Assembly (NCBI GenBank): GCA_949357655.1 | Contig: CASHTG010000021.1 | Span: 310,001-374,000 of the forward strand | Reading direction: 5' to 3' | DNA: 64,000 nt | Source: Parascedosporium putredinis | Lineage: Eukaryota; Ascomycota; Sordariomycetes; Microascales; Microascaceae | Shown here: piece after piece, positions 1-12,689 of the stretch | Position numbering within the stretch: the first letter of the stretch is position 1 | How the letters are laid out: every line of letters begins with the position of its first letter | Program-made: the position numbers and the translations under genes | The notes under the pieces: model-generated | Told to the model about the DNA's origin: nothing | Seen by the model: the letters and a program-made list of their open reading frames with translations, nothing else | Database searches by the model: none

Positions 1-319
1 CCAGATGCAAAGTTTCAGGTCCTGTTTTGCGCACAAGCGAGAAGAGAAAAAGACCGTATTGTCTGGTTTAATAGAGGAGAGAGAAGAGACCGAAAAAAAA
101 AACACAAGCATGATATGCTTCATCGCCATATTTGCGTGAGCCTTCCTGTTCCAGAAAGAAAACCGCAAGGGAAAAAAAAAAAGGAGAGAAAAACAAAGCC
201 AGTCACCTCCTGGCACCACCGCTCCATTTCTGCTGGCTAGTTCCAGTCCCTACCCCGACCTTACATCTAGACCTGGACCTCACCGGTCGCCTCGCGCACC
301 CGCCCTTTCGATTGCCCTT
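1..319. other. 3' flank of the universal stress protein gene
   Basis: This stretch lies downstream of the minus-strand stress protein stop codon. It contains A-rich runs and nothing that looks coding. It probably holds the 3' UTR and terminator of that gene; no specific polyadenylation signal could be assigned. Confidence 0.5.
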
Positions 320-2733
320 CTAGTCAATCTTGGCGCTCGCGAGACTCCTGCCCGCCGGGTTGCTGAGGTTGTTGACCTGCTTCATCGGGCCCCTTCTCGT
401 CTTCTTGCGTAGCCTCTTGCGCGCCACCATGACCGGCACCGAGCTCTTGGTCACGAGATAATTGCTAAACGATCCGAGGATAACACTGCAGGGAGAGGAA
501 ATTTTACCGTTAGTATTGTGTAATGTGGTGATTAAGATAGGGCAGCGGGAGGATGGAAAGAAGGATGGACAAGGGGACGAGAAGTGGAGAGATAGAGATA
601 GAGATAGACTGAACAAAAAAAAAAGACGTACCCTTTGATCGAGCTGCGACCTCTACTTCCCAAAATCACCAACGTTGGTTTGATCAAATCAATCATCTCG
701 AGAACCAGGTGCTTTGGGTTTTGCAATGCAACACCTCCACAATCACGCGCACCTGCAGCTTGGTTCGCCTCAGAAGCTTCGACACCTTGGCCGTCACCTC
801 TTCTATCACCTGCTGCCTCTCCGCCTCCAGTCGGTCCTGCTCCTTGGCTGACCCCGTGCTGATGTTGCTGGCCGAGTCGCCCGCCCCGTTGTTCCCGCTG
901 TTGGGCCCGTACACGCCGCTGTCGCGGTTCGCAAATGCCGACGTGAGCAGGCTGATGGACGATGCTCGGTGCTGCGTTGGCGGCGGGTTGAGCGCAGACG
1001 CATCCTTGCCCTCGTCGGCGCCGTTGCTCCCGTTGCCGGAACTGCCGTTGTTGCCGTTCGGATTGCCGTCCCCTTCCTCCGAGAGGCAGCATGTCGCCAC
1101 GAGCGTATCGCCATCTCGCAGCACCGTGCCCACTGCCCACTCCAGCGCGTGCGCCGAGTGGTCGCTCAAGTCTGTTGCCACGAGGTATTTGCGCAGCTTC
1201 TTGTGCTCCTCCACCGCCGCCGCCACCACCTTGGTGAACTCGCCGCGATAAATCACCCGTACCGATCGATTTGTCTCGGGCGTGGAGAAAACATCTGTCA
1301 GCCTCACCGACATCTCTTGCGCCGTACGGATTTCATCCCGCTCAATCTCGTTCTCCGAGTTGTTGGCCGAGTTGACGGTTGACGAAGGGTTGACCTCTCC
1401 TTGCTAGCGCTCAACCGGGAGCCGTGCCGTGACCGGTCCTTGCCGTTCAATTTCTTGTTGTCTTCCTCGTCATCATCGAAAAGAGATCGGACCTTGTAGG
1501 CCGAGGATAGTTGTTTTCCTAGTGACAACAAGTGTTAGCCATCGGGGGTTGTTCCCAAAACAAAGAATTCCCCTTCTCTTTCTCAAAGATGGAACTCGAG
1601 CCGCAACCGTCGAGTCATGGGGGATACCCACGCTCTTCCTCTGCCGCGGCCAATAGGCTCTTAGGCTCCCTACCCTGGTCCGAAGACATGGAATCGCGAT
1701 GCGCGGATTCGCTGCCGTATACAATTCTGGGTGCCGTGTTCCTTCCTCGGTGGTTCTCGTCCTCGTCGTCGGCGTCCGTGTGCGGCTCGTCGTCGCTACT
1801 CGAGTCGTCTAGCCTCTCGCCATCCGGGCCCAGGTAGGCCTTGACGAGCGGCCCTTCACCGTCCTCCTGCTGGGACACTTTTGTAGTGCCAAATGCGCGA
1901 GCGGGCCTTCCGAGGCGAGCAGCCCCGCGTCGGACAAGCTCTTGTACGCCTTGCTAAGGTCCAGCTCGTATCCGCTATCGAGCATCGCCACCGCGCCCTT
2001 GGTCTTGGGCTTCTCTGTCAAAGACGGCTGGGGAGACGAACCGCGGATGGAGCGTATGCTGTGGGGCGACCTCGACTGGTTTCCGCGGCGTGGCATGGAC
2101 CCCCGATGGAATGCCTCAGAGGCTCGTGGCCCTGGGCTAGGTGAGGGTTGGGCGTGCTGACCTGCGCGAGGGGCTGGCGAGATTCCGTCCACCCTGCTGA
2201 TTCCTCCTGGGCTGCGGCAACGACTGCCCGATCTGGGAGGTGATAATATCGCCAAACTGATATTCGGAAAGTGACCCGCGCTGCGGCGAGATGTGTCTCC
2301 TGGTCGCATCGGACAATCTGGGCATATCCGCGTTCGTCCGCGGGCTTGAGCCTAGGGAGCCGCGCTTGTTGAGTTGGCTGTCGCATTCGTCGCATCCGAT
2401 ATGGAACTCCTCACGCTAGGCGGATATCCAGGCGACGGAGGCGGGTTATCTGGGCCGAGCAAGCTCCTCACGGGCGCTTGCGTCTTGGGGATGGGGGCCC
2501 GCCCACATCAAGCATACTTCTATACTTGACGGGGGCGGCGTGCCTTTTCGTGCGGGCGAGGTCTCGACGTCCAGCAAGCTCCGGATGGGCGAGCGCGGGG
2601 TAGTCATGGGCGATGCCGATCTCCTCGAGGTCTGCGGCGCAACCTTGGCAGCGGCTTGACGCTCCAAGATTTCCAGAATGGCAAGCCTCTCCTCGTCCAT
2701 GGCCGCCTCCAAACTCATCGCGTGATGCGACAT
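320..2733 (-). CDS. Universal stress protein (UspA-domain) family protein, frameshifted in this assembly
   Basis: Exons on the minus strand are 2733-1632, 1518-632 and 485-320, joined by GT-AG introns; the last intron has an ATACTAAC branch site. The first ~370 residues are a Ser/Pro/Arg-rich disordered region starting MSHHAMSLEAAMDEER, followed by an acidic segment (DDSSSDDEPHTDADDEDE). The C-terminal half is a UspA fold: KYLVATDLSDHSAHALEW, then a Ser/Asn-rich insertion, then KPTLVILGSRGRSS and a final strand with SSVPVMVAR. The G-x2-G-x9-G(S/T) type nucleotide motif is only partly present. This architecture (~720 aa) is usual for filamentous ascomycetes; the role is inferred as stress-related nucleotide binding. 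The reading frame changes about eight times (near 719-722, 1387-1389, 1879-1882, twice around 2155-2175, 2375, 2493-2497, 2531-2535). Adding one base per site makes the exon sum (2155+8) divisible by three. The 1631 donor (GTGGGT) is a less usual choice but keeps EEERKQLSSAYKVRSL in frame. Confidence 0.8.
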
Positions 2734-4443
2734 GGCGACGGTGGGGCGAAAGAATAGGTTTCAAATGGTGAGTGATAAAACGATGGTAGGTGTTCGGGTA
2801 GCTGTCGTTTCTTCGGCCCCCAGTCAATCGTTGGGAGAAAGAGGGTGGGGAGGGGAACGAGCGGTCGTAGGGTGTCTTGTATTCAGACTATGTACCGTCC
2901 TTTGAGGAATTCAAGAAAGGCGGTCTTGGGGGTGGATCGGTTGCGTATGTGTCGTAGTAATCCAGAGGCTATAGCAGTAAACTAACAAGGTTTTGGCTTT
3001 GCGTGGCGCACTCGACGTATGACGGTTCAAGCTATGCGCCCTATCACCTCGCCGGGGTTGCCAATGGCCGTTACAACCTTGTCTTGTGTCTAGAAGCTAA
3101 GATGGATGAGAATCAAGCTGCAAAAAAAGAAGGTTGAAGCCCTGACTAGCTGTCGACTCGCTTGGTGTTTCGCTTATCGTCTTCGCCAAGGAAAATTTGT
3201 CCTCGGTCGGCTCCGAATGCTTGGCGGGTATAATGATAAGAGGAAGTTTAGGGATCGAGAAGAAGAAAAAAATAGAGGTGGAAGAAAAAAGGAAGCAGGA
3301 AAGAAAAGCAAGGTTATTTCTATTTTGTTCCTCAACGAGGAAGAAGGTCGCTGCGACGGTATCGGTGAAGGATCGGTTGTTTCGTTCTCGAATTTGCCAG
3401 CATGGTTCAAGACGTTCGTTTTTTGTCTGACCTTTTTACCCCAATGTTTCGAGGGGGAGATGGAGGGGCTGGTGTTCAGAAAAGGGCCATCAAGTGAACG
3501 GATATCCACGGTGGCGTTCAAGCCATTGCGCGCCTGGCTCACGAGGTCCGGGGGAAGCACGTCAAATAGTAGAGCCTCGTCGTCGTACTCTTTACTACCA
3601 GGTCCTTTGTTTTCTCGGGACTTTCTGGTTCCTAGACAGGTTTGTGAGGGAGAATTTTGAGGTCACAGGTCAATGGTATTCCTTGGCTATCTCTTGTTTG
3701 TTTTCACTTGGGAAGAGAAAGGGAGGAGGAAGGGAACGAGGGTTGATTCTCCATGGCTTGATGAGAGGAGGGGGGCCCTTTTCACCAGCAAGAGCTGAGG
3801 GGAAAGTGCCTCGAGAAGTCTTGGCTTTTGGTGGAGTGACGCACTGAACGGGCTTAGTCATGTGCCAAAATCCAACGATGTCGGGGTTCCCCATCCACCA
3901 TCACCAGAGAATCGGTGACTAGACTTGGACATGTGAACAATAGTCTGGGGGTCTGATCGGGAACCCTGGCTGGTTGGATAGAGAGCGTACCTGAGGTATA
4001 CGAAGGGGCAATTGAGCTAAATACGCACTGCCTCAATTGGGAACTCAAATCATCGACAAGAAAGAAGAGAAGAAAAAAACCCCAGAAGAAAAAAAGAAAT
4101 GGACAAGGGTCATACCACGAATCCAATGGCTCGCGGGGTTGAATGAGAGACGGAAGAGTGAACAATCAAAGCAAAGCAAATTCATTCGAATTGGAATACA
4201 TCTATCAAGTTTTGAATAGAAATTTGGGCATGTCTACCTTATCAGAACACCCAGATGCACGTACTGTACAAGTAGCTCCTACACGAAAAACCACCCTCCT
4301 TCCACCGGGCCTGTCCGATCCGACGGTCAAGGGAATCGAAACCAACTCGAACCCGACCAACGCTCCTCACCAATCCCACTTCTATCACTCATTATCACAA
4401 AGTAGGAAAAGACAAGGCACGCCAATGGCGACGGAGGGGGCCT
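2734..4443. other. Intergenic region between the stress protein and uS7m genes
   Basis: Both neighbours are on the minus strand, so this span holds the promoter and leader of the stress protein gene and the 3' flank of uS7m. A purine-rich tract lies at about 3240-3310 and another at 4050-4110. Open frames here (for example 3106-3660) have low-complexity composition and no recognisable domain, so I do not call a gene. Confidence 0.5.
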
Positions 4444-5500
4444 TTAACCCTTCTTGCTCTTGGCCTTCTTCTTGTTGGTCAAGTTGGCTCGCGCGGCCGT
4501 AGCAAGCTTGTGCACCTGCTGCCTCTTGTCCCAGACACCGGATCGCCCCTCGACGACGGCGATAATCTCTGACGCCAGTCGGTGGGCAAACTGATTCCTA
4601 CCCGAACCCATCGACGGCTTCTTGTTGACGGTTTCGAGGATCCACTGGAACGCGATTCGCCTCCTCTGTCGCACTTCCAGGGGCATGGGCATCTCGAGAG
4701 CGGCGCCGCCACCCGCGAGGCCTCGGAGGTGCCTGATGCGCATCAGGGGGCGACCGAGTCGATGGCGAGGGTGAGATAGACGATCGGGTTGAGGGGAGAT
4801 GGCTTGGCGGAGGAGCACCCGGGAGTAGCGGATACTTGGGGCTCAGAATGGGCGGGGAGAGGTTCGTAGGATAGCGAGAACACGCGAGAGATGCTAAAGA
4901 AGAAGAAAACTGTCAGTAACGGCGTAGATGCAACACGGGACAATGCATGACCAAAGGTCAAGGAGTTGGGGGCGTAAAAGCAGCATTGGTAGGCGGGTGG
5001 GTGGGACAAGATACGTACGCTTTGAGCTTTGCTTAGCTTGCCGTCCCTCATCAGCAGTCTCGAAATCTGCGTGAGGACGGGATGGTACCGGCTCTTCATC
5101 TGCATATCCCACGGCAGCGGCAAGTCAGGCAGGGAAAACTTGTGGCCCTCTCCTCTCCCGCGACCGACAGCCCGGTCGCAATCGCCGTCATCTCGTCGAG
5201 CGCCTGGCTCCCCGTCGCCGCCGGCTTGATGATGCCTTCTTCGTACAGCGTCTGCTCCTGGGCGGGCGTCAACCCTCCTGCGAGCCCGTGGGCCTTGAGC
5301 ACGCCGCCAGTGACCGCCGCCTGTAGCATCGCCTCGACATCCGACCCTGAGGGTCCCGCCGACTTGCCTCCATCCGTGGCGAGGGACCTCTTGGACACCG
5401 TCGCGGCGAGCGCGATGGAGCCTTGGATAGGCTTCGTAGTAGGTCGGGCCCGTATTGCTAACGTCCTGCACGCGCCCCAGACCCGTATCGGTGGTGACAT
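4444..5500 (-). CDS. rsm7: Mitochondrial small-subunit ribosomal protein uS7m, frameshifted in this assembly
   Basis: Protein S7 of the mitochondrial ribosome, which organises the 3' domain of the small rRNA. Exons are 5500-5019 and 4893-4444; the intron donor is GTACGT and the acceptor TTCTTTAG. The N-terminus (MSPPIRVWGACRTLAIRARP) is rich in Arg and lacks acidic residues, as expected for a mitochondrial presequence. The S7 fold follows: LPDLPLPWDMQMKSRYHP, KLSKAQ, LNPIVYLTLAIDSVAP, then RRRIAFQWILETVNKKP and GRNQFAHRLASEI with a basic C-tail KKKAKSKKG. Four one-base losses in homopolymers (5146-5148, 4854-4857, 4793-4796, 4746-4750) break the frame; 932+4 is exactly 312 codons, so I treat the gene as intact in the organism. 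Identification of S7 is firm; the symbol follows the yeast name. Confidence 0.88.
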
Positions 5501-7891
5501 GGTGGCCGTGGCTCGAGTGTGTGGGCTTTTGTGTTTTTATTCCTCCCTTTTCTTCGTCCTCGTTCGTCCTATTTCGTTGCTGGCTCTGCTACACGTGAGC
5601 AGTTGTCGTGTGCGATTTGGGCTTTTGAAAGCGTAAGTGTCCTACGCGTCTTATCGGTTCCTAAGAGCTTCAATGGAGGAGGCCCTCGTTCGATTTCGGG
5701 CCGGGATCGCGTGATTAAACAGCGTCGAAGGATGATCGCCAAACTTCCTTCCACGATGCGAATTTGCTTCCGACGTGCAAGCTTGCTTCATCGTCCCTTT
5801 TTCCGCAAGCAAAATTGTCCAAAAAGTGGGTCCGCTTCAGCCTCAACCACACGAGCCACAACGTCCCTGATCTCTGTCAGCCCATCTGTGGCGTAACGCA
5901 TTGAAATAGATTTCCCTTCCCTCTCAGAATTCTTAGTCATCTTCAACGTCGACGCAATCGCCTCAGCCTTCAATATCACCAGAGCTACTTGTCGGATGCT
6001 TTCACCGACTTGTCAACGCATCAGGCTGCCGTGTAACTAAAATCTCATGTGGCATGGGCTCCGGTGTGTTTGGAAGTGGTTGAGCTGTCAGGATGCAAAC
6101 AGGGTGAATCTTTTTTTTCTTTTTCTTTTTCGGGGGTTTGGGAGAACATGAAGTGAGCAAACACGATCAACGAACTCACGACATGGTCCAAGGAACGAAT
6201 CAGATCCGGTGACATTCCTACCATCCCGGCTTGCTCGCAGCAATCGCTAGGGTCCGCGAGCCCTTCGGTAGGAACGGAACCTCAGCAATCTGCAGCCCGC
6301 GCATCTTTCTCCTGCATTATTTCCAAGGCAGGTCCGCCCTCGGAAACCCGCTTCGCTTCCGACCCCTGTTACCTCGGTATATGTTTTCTTTTACCTACTT
6401 TTTTCTTCTTCTTTGGCTTTCTCTCTGCTCCCAACGGCCCTGCTTTGAACGTTTGAGTCCCGTTTTCCGGGCCACCTCTCATTAGAGTCCTTCGGCACAG
6501 CGGATGTTGTAGGCGAAGCCTCCGACGCAAGCCATCTGTCATTGTTATCGGCTATGCTCTTTTCTATTTCGTTCTTTTTCGCTTTCTTTTTTTCTTTCCC
6601 TTTTTACTCTCTGTCTCTCTCTCCCTCTTTCTTCCGCACCTATGATACCAAAGTCACCCGGCTGTTCCTACTGCCTCCTCATCCGACGGGCTGTTCTACT
6701 CCGTGAGATGGACCAAAATTCTACGCCCGCCGTAAGCAAGGAGGCACTAGGAGCGGAGGAGGGCCGGTGCCTGCGGCGGAGGTGAGAGAATTTGTGTAAC
6801 CTCGAGGCCTCCTCTCCCCTCTTCGGCTCCCGCAGCTCCCCGTCATTACACTCCACAAACACAAAAGTAAAGAAGAACGGTCAAAGAAAAGTGCCCTAAA
6901 TACTCGTACGTTTGACACTTTCAACGCCCACGCCCACCCTCTCCACACGCACACACACATAGCGCACATAGCGCACATACGTAGACAAAGATAAACATAC
7001 ACGCACATACATACATACCCACACCCACATACATGCGCGCATACCGTTTCGGATGCCTCAACGGCGCTTGATGTGGTACTTTTTATCATTCTCTTACATA
7101 TGTGGACATATGGAATCCCATCGTTTTAGTCGATCTTGCTCGAAGCCTAGCCTATGAGAGCGCGAACTTGACGTGTTGGAAACCCCATCACTATCACCGG
7201 ATAAGGGACAAGGATATCGCCGGACATTGACCGTGATCTTCCTCTTCTCTCGGCGACGTGCGTCCCTGGACGACCTCAAAGCCATTAGGCTTTCACTTTG
7301 GCAGGGGGTGTGGCGATAGTCGGGCATCGCGCAAAGTGGACTGCAAGCGCCTTCCGTTTCTGCACACAATCAAGGAGGCATCATGACGCGAGAACTTGAT
7401 GGGCGTCGGGCTTGAGTGTGGCTGAGGACAAGAAAAAGAAAAGAAGCACGATATAAGAAGACAAAAAGGAAGGAAAACCCCAAACCAGACAGCACACCCC
7501 GAGCTAATAATGAAAAAGAAACGAAAGGGCAATAAGGCGAGAGTGGAAAGAGCAGGAGCAAGCGAGGTGCCGTGTATGGATCCAATAGATCTATTAGATT
7601 GGTCCATCTATGGATCCATTGTGATTATCTTATGGTTACATACCCTCCCAGCTGTCCCAGAATCAACGTCGCCTCGCTCTAATACCACATTCAGCGAGCC
7701 GATGGGGCAACCTTGAGTGATCGTCCAACATCAATTTCCAGCTACCCGGTAGACTAAAGCATCTCTTTACCATTCGCCAATGAAATCATGGTGAGCACCG
7801 CCGCCAGGCAGACGGACCCAGAGAAGCGGACATGAGCTTCATCAAAAAGGCACAAAGTGGCCCACCCGTCTCGCTCGCCCATTCGCACACG

Positions 7892-7895
<4 letters not shown>

Positions 7896-7924
<29 letters not shown>
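7896..7924. repeat. (GA)n dinucleotide microsatellite
   Basis: Uninterrupted GA repeat of about 14 units in a region without genes. Its exact length is unreliable given the deletion errors seen elsewhere in this assembly. Confidence 0.9.
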
Positions 7925-7926
<2 letters not shown>

Positions 7927-10307
7927 CCTTGCCTCGTTCGTTCCCCCAACCCATCAAACCTCACCTACCTTTGTTTTTCCCGCTTTGCTCTTTTCGTCCT
8001 ACATCCGTCCAAGTGCATATGGGGCTTGCAGAGGACACCAAGGGCAAATTTGCCGCGACGGGTAACACGCGGGAAATTGGAGAATCGAAAGGGCATGAAA
8101 GACAAGAAGCCCAATTTTTCTTTTTTATGGTAATATTAATAGTCGCGCTCGTTCTAGAACCGGGCGAAAGACTAGTTGTAAACTTCCGCTCTAAATTCTA
8201 GTTAGTGCGCGCGCAAACAAAAGGCGATCCATGAACCCTCCGCCGTGGCTACAAGGGCGCGGAGCTGGACGTGCCTGGCCTGGCCATTGTACTCTAATAA
8301 TATCCTCCTCCCGCTCCAACTACCGGCCGCCGCCGACGCCTCTACTCGGGAAAATGGCCAATCGCGCGCGAGGTCCACATGTGTTGGAGGGTTGTCCCTG
8401 CGGCGCGGCTCCCCGAAGGCGGCGTTGGGCCTTGGGGCGGAGTCCGGGGAGTCGCCACCTCTCTTCTATCGACCCTTTCCCCCCTCTCCCCTCTCCGTTC
8501 CGTGGCTGGCTGGCCCAGGGCCGACCTACTCACCGTGCTCATCCAGCGCGTAGTGGCGGCTGCCATCTCCTCCCGTTTGTTCCGGAGCACGGCCTGGTTC
8601 CTCCCCGTTGCCCGTTACCCGTTCACTTCTCCCAGGCATGCCTACAGTCCTCTTCAACCTCGGCACTTTGACCGCACGTCGTTGTTGCACACTCGAACAC
8701 ACGAGGAGTGGCATCTCGTTAACCGACTTGACCCTTCATTGTCATATCCGATCTCTTTTCTTCCCTTCTTTTTTATTCTCTAATATTTTCTTGCTTTATC
8801 AGCCCCGCTGTCCCCTCTATGCCTCCTCCCTCTCACAAAAACTTCAGCTCGGAAATGGCGCTCGTAAGACGAAACTGAAACCCATGTTTCTCGCCTCTTG
8901 ACAGATCCTGCACATCAGTTCCAATGTGGAGCATGTCATCGGGAGGCCTACATAAAGCAATTTAATACTCGAGAATTCTTCATGTGGCCCCAAGGGGTGA
9001 AGGGAGGGAGGGGAGGGAGGACAACGCATGCCCACTCCCCCTTCTCCTCCTTCCCGTGTAACCCGGTGGGTGGACCTGCTGAAAGCCCTTCGATCCAAAC
9101 AAGAAAAAGCAGGCATGGAGCCGGTGAGCCCGCCAAGGCGTGCAAGCCACTCGGATCCAAAACGTTTGGATGGTCATAACCAGTCCACCAATACATCATA
9201 CGCTGGCCGATCATCGAGCGTCTTGTGTCCACTAGGGTTCAAGATCGAGCTGCCACTCCCTTTTGGGGGAAAGATGGCCGTGCTGTCAGGGAGTATGAAA
9301 GAAAAAGGAAACTGATGCTGTTGCCAGTGGAACCCGGCCCAACTAGTTCATCACCCCACGAACCCCGGAACTGGCTAGTCTCGGGGAGATGCTGGATCAT
9401 GTGCTACGCCAGCGGTTCAAAGCAAAGACGAATACAACGCCGCGGGACAGACAAGAGGTAGCTTGACGATGCGTCATGAACAATGAACAGTCCCGTCATC
9501 CCTTTCTATGTGCGGTGTGCGTGCATGCAGCCCCTCATGCGTCTCTTCCATCTAAACCATCTCGAAAATAGGGCGAGGGCGACGTGCTCCTCGAAGCCAC
9601 GCGGATGCCAATTCTATACCAAGGAGCACAGGTTTAGAACTACCCCGTACCGCGCGCCGGAAATAGCGATAGAGATCCACGGTGCGGATAGCAAGAGTAA
9701 ATAGAGAAATGAAAAGATATCGGAATCTTTGTATTAGGGAAACAAGCAAAGGGGGCAAATTTATCTGCAAGAGGCTTTTTAAAGAAACGAAAGAAAGGGG
9801 GAAGGAAAAGAAAACTCATTTGAGACCCAATGTAGACCCTCGAGGTAATCGAAGAAAAGGGCACTATAATCGATGGCCGAAAAACACCAGAGAAGGGAGT
9901 GAGGAAAGGGATATAAAAAGTACAAACATCAAGACAAGTTGCGCCGTGCTCATGTAGTAGAACCTGTTTTGATGCCGCGTGGCCGTTGCCCGTAATCCCC
10001 AAGTTCCAACTCCTGTGCTAGCTAAACTACATCAAGAACCGGAATCGCGAGACTAAATTAAAAAATGAAAAAATAAATGAGATGATGGATTTTGACCAAA
10101 ACCGCCCAGGTGACGAATGAAACAGATGTGGTGTAGAATCGGAGAAGAAAAAGAAGTCGAGTTGGAGGGTCTTGGGCGAGTAGTGAACAGGGGTCATTGT
10201 GCAGTTGAGCCCGGCCCGGTTGGCGTGACGTATCCAGGTTGTTCCTCGGGAGGACGTTCTTTCATTTTCCGAAGAACTGTCATTTCCGGGTTGCCATCGG
10301 ATGCTGA

Positions 10308-10308
<1 letters not shown>

Positions 10309-10339
<31 letters not shown>
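10309..10339. repeat. (TG)n dinucleotide microsatellite
   Basis: Perfect TG repeat of about 15 units. It ends about 65 bases beyond the stop codon of the minus-strand dsRBD-like gene, so it may lie in or near its 3' UTR. Confidence 0.9.
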
Positions 10340-10342
<3 letters not shown>

Positions 10343-10405
10343 CGCTCTTTGCCTCCCCCAACTCATTTCATTGCAAGCTTGCCCCGGAAAACTGAGAGCC
10401 GTGAT

Positions 10406-10825
10406 TTAACTCCAGGGAGACGCGGGACTGCTCTTCACATAGGCGAGGGCGAGCTGGGCCGCATCTTCCTTGGCGTTGTTCAGATTCTTTCCATCGTACC
10501 AAAACCGAGCCTGGAACACTTGGCCTTTGACCATGACCCTGCTCGACCAAGCTGTCCGGCCCCCTGTTCAAAAGGATTAGCTTCAATTGCTAGGCCACGG
10601 CCAGCAGATGGTAGCGTGGCGACTTCACGCAGGCTTACCTCGTCGATCAGAGACCAATTCGAAGTGAGGCAGAGGGTACTTCTTGTCCCGGCACTCCCTA
10701 AGGTGTGGTGTTAGTAACAACAGCAAATACACTCCCAAAAAACTGGAAGAGTCGTGGTTCTGGAGACCTACTTTCAAGTTGGTCCTGCCAGGGGTGTGGG
10801 TGGTGGCAGATCCATAAGTCGCCAT
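10406..10825 (-). CDS. Small double-stranded RNA-binding-motif-like protein (88 aa)
   Basis: Three exons on the minus strand: 10825-10772, 10693-10639 and 10563-10406, joined in frame. The protein is mostly a dsRBD-like core: beta 1 in PLPHFELVSDRRGG, beta 2 in RTAWSSRVMVKGQVF, beta 3 in QARFWYDG, and the closing helix in NNAKEDAAQLALAYV. Short orphan proteins with the signature SDRRGGRTAWSS...ARFWYDG...NAKEDAA occur in many filamentous ascomycetes; the dsRNA-binding role is inferred from fold similarity. The first helix of the domain is short or degenerate. Two AGs can serve as the first acceptor: TTAG at 10699-10698 gives the expected Glu before CRDKK but is out of phase, while the AG at 10695-10694 keeps the frame, and I used that one. 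The start at 10825 is the first Met in frame with the domain after an upstream Met at 10852. Confidence 0.72.
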
Positions 10826-12298
10826 GTTTGTTTTATATCCAGCTAAGAACACCTAAAACGATGATGATCCTAGAGATCCAGGAGGCGAATAGCGGGTAGC
10901 GTGGGGGTAGGAGACTTGTCGACAGTATGACAGTATGACGGTATTATGATATTAGTCTAGATGAAGACGAACTCAAAGAACTCGACAGTTGTCTGTTCAA
11001 GGTAGGAGAATGAGTGAAGGGTGAAAGGGTGACGAGAATATTGAGTGAATGAGCAAGCTCGGAATCGAATGAGGTATAGTCAAGCGGAGGGATTCCATGG
11101 CTCTTATATGTACTCAGAGGAAATAGGAGAGTGAGGTTAGGGGTGTGAAGTGATCGGCTGCAAGAGGTGTGGAGGATCAAGAGAGAGGCGTGGCAGAAGA
11201 GGGTCAGAAGCTGGGGACCGTGTAGGTGGTAAGGTACTAATGTGACCAATGCAGCGGTCCACATCCGCTGGCCTCGCGATCTTCAAGCTCTTTGCGTCAA
11301 GGTGAGTACAGGGGGATCTCGAAGAAAGTGGGCTTGAACCGTAGGGTAGCGGCATCCCGCACTGGGGGCTGACATGGGGGAAAGGGAAGGGCCAGGGAGT
11401 CTGGCCCTGGAACCTAACATGGGGAGAGGAACCATTGAAAAATAAAGAAAGAAGAAAAAGAGGTCACCACAGAAAAAGAACAAGAAAAAAATGAAAGCAG
11501 AGAGGCGGGGGAGGGGTGGGAAAGGCTTAGGGCATCAATCAAGATCTCAGGGGAGAAAAACGAGTGCTCAAGGCGAAAGGTGAGAGATGAAAGAAAAGGT
11601 CAACAAAAGAAAGAAAAAAAAAAAGAAAAAGAGGAAATAAAAAAGGAACGGGAAGCGGAAGGCGGAAAAGGACTGCACAACAGTCGTACTAGAGTAGCGT
11701 TTTCAAGCGTCGGCACGGAGGAAAAGCCCGATGGTCAAGTTGAGGGACGAGGGTGGAAAGTATTGGTAGTACTGGCCTTGCTTAGGCTTCGCATCAACGG
11801 TGGCACTCAATCGGTCAGATGAGTGCAAGGAGACTGTGAGCCATGTCATCGGAATGAAGGCCAGCGCTTGGGTACAAAATCTGCAGGGTATACTCGGACA
11901 CGCATGTACTCTATCTCTCAGCTGTCTGTGTGTAGTCCAAGTACAGAAAATCCATAATACATGGAATTGTTGAAAAGTCGGTAAGGCCGTCTAATAAGGC
12001 AATAAAAGGTCTAGTCTTGGTTGAGCTCCAACGTTTCTGAACAGGTTGACCAGCTCAGCCCGCCCAAACAAAAGAAAGACAGGGCAAGCGATCGGGCCCG
12101 CATCATCTTGAGCCGGCATAAATGGTGAAGCGAATGTACTCGAGAACACGCGACCAGCCGAAAGTGAGAGAGCCCTGGACCACAATATCTGATATTGACG
12201 GGTAGTTGTAGTGACGCGAACTAAGAAACGGGGCAGCAGTTCTCTTCCTTCGCCATTTGCATCTAACGAGGGAAATAAGCCTTGAGGCGGGGTGGGGG

Positions 12299-12337
12299 AA
12301 AAAGAAAAAGAAAAAGAAAAAGAAAAGAAAAAGAAAA
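12299..12337. repeat. (AAAAAG)n purine repeat, copy 1
   Basis: Slightly imperfect tandem repeat of A5G units. A second tract with the same unit lies 350 bases further on at 12690-12732. Confidence 0.85.
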
Positions 12338-12689
12338 CCAGCGTATCTGATCCTTCGTCGTCGTTGCGCCACTCGGGACACCGAGGCCAAGTGATCATTT
12401 GGCACGTCGTCTAGCCAGGAGCGCGTTGCCCATGCTTTTCCTGACCTTTTGCCTCTCCTGTCGCTCAGTGAAACTTCGCTTTGCCGATGCACGACGCAGC
12501 AACCTCTACTTCAGTGGGCCATGAGTTTGAATTCTTAGCGTTCGATAGAAAAGGAAAGGGGGCGGGGGTTTGTGGGACTTGACTGAGGCTTGTGCCCGGA
12601 GATGCAAAGGCAAGATTAAACAATGTAAGTCATTCACAAGTGAAGTGAGAGAGAGCCCTGAATAGAATCGAGTTCGGGATCAAGGTTGG

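Larger units (their letters stand above)
5501..10405. other. Gene-poor region, 4.9 kb
   Basis: No recognisable gene. The first few hundred bases upstream of 5500 should contain the uS7m promoter. The span holds a CA-rich tract (about 6945-7035), a cluster of small palindromes (7575-7620), a GA dinucleotide repeat (7896-7924) and T-rich runs near 6110-6130 and 6560-6630. Open frames at 8231-8671 and 8245-8553 are proline/arginine-rich and overlap each other in different frames, which suggests composition rather than coding. Confidence 0.45.

Noticed and set aside
3106..3660. 184-codon open frame upstream of the stress protein gene
   Set aside because: Lys/Glu/Arg runs arise from a purine tract; an antisense frame of similar length overlaps it; no domain.
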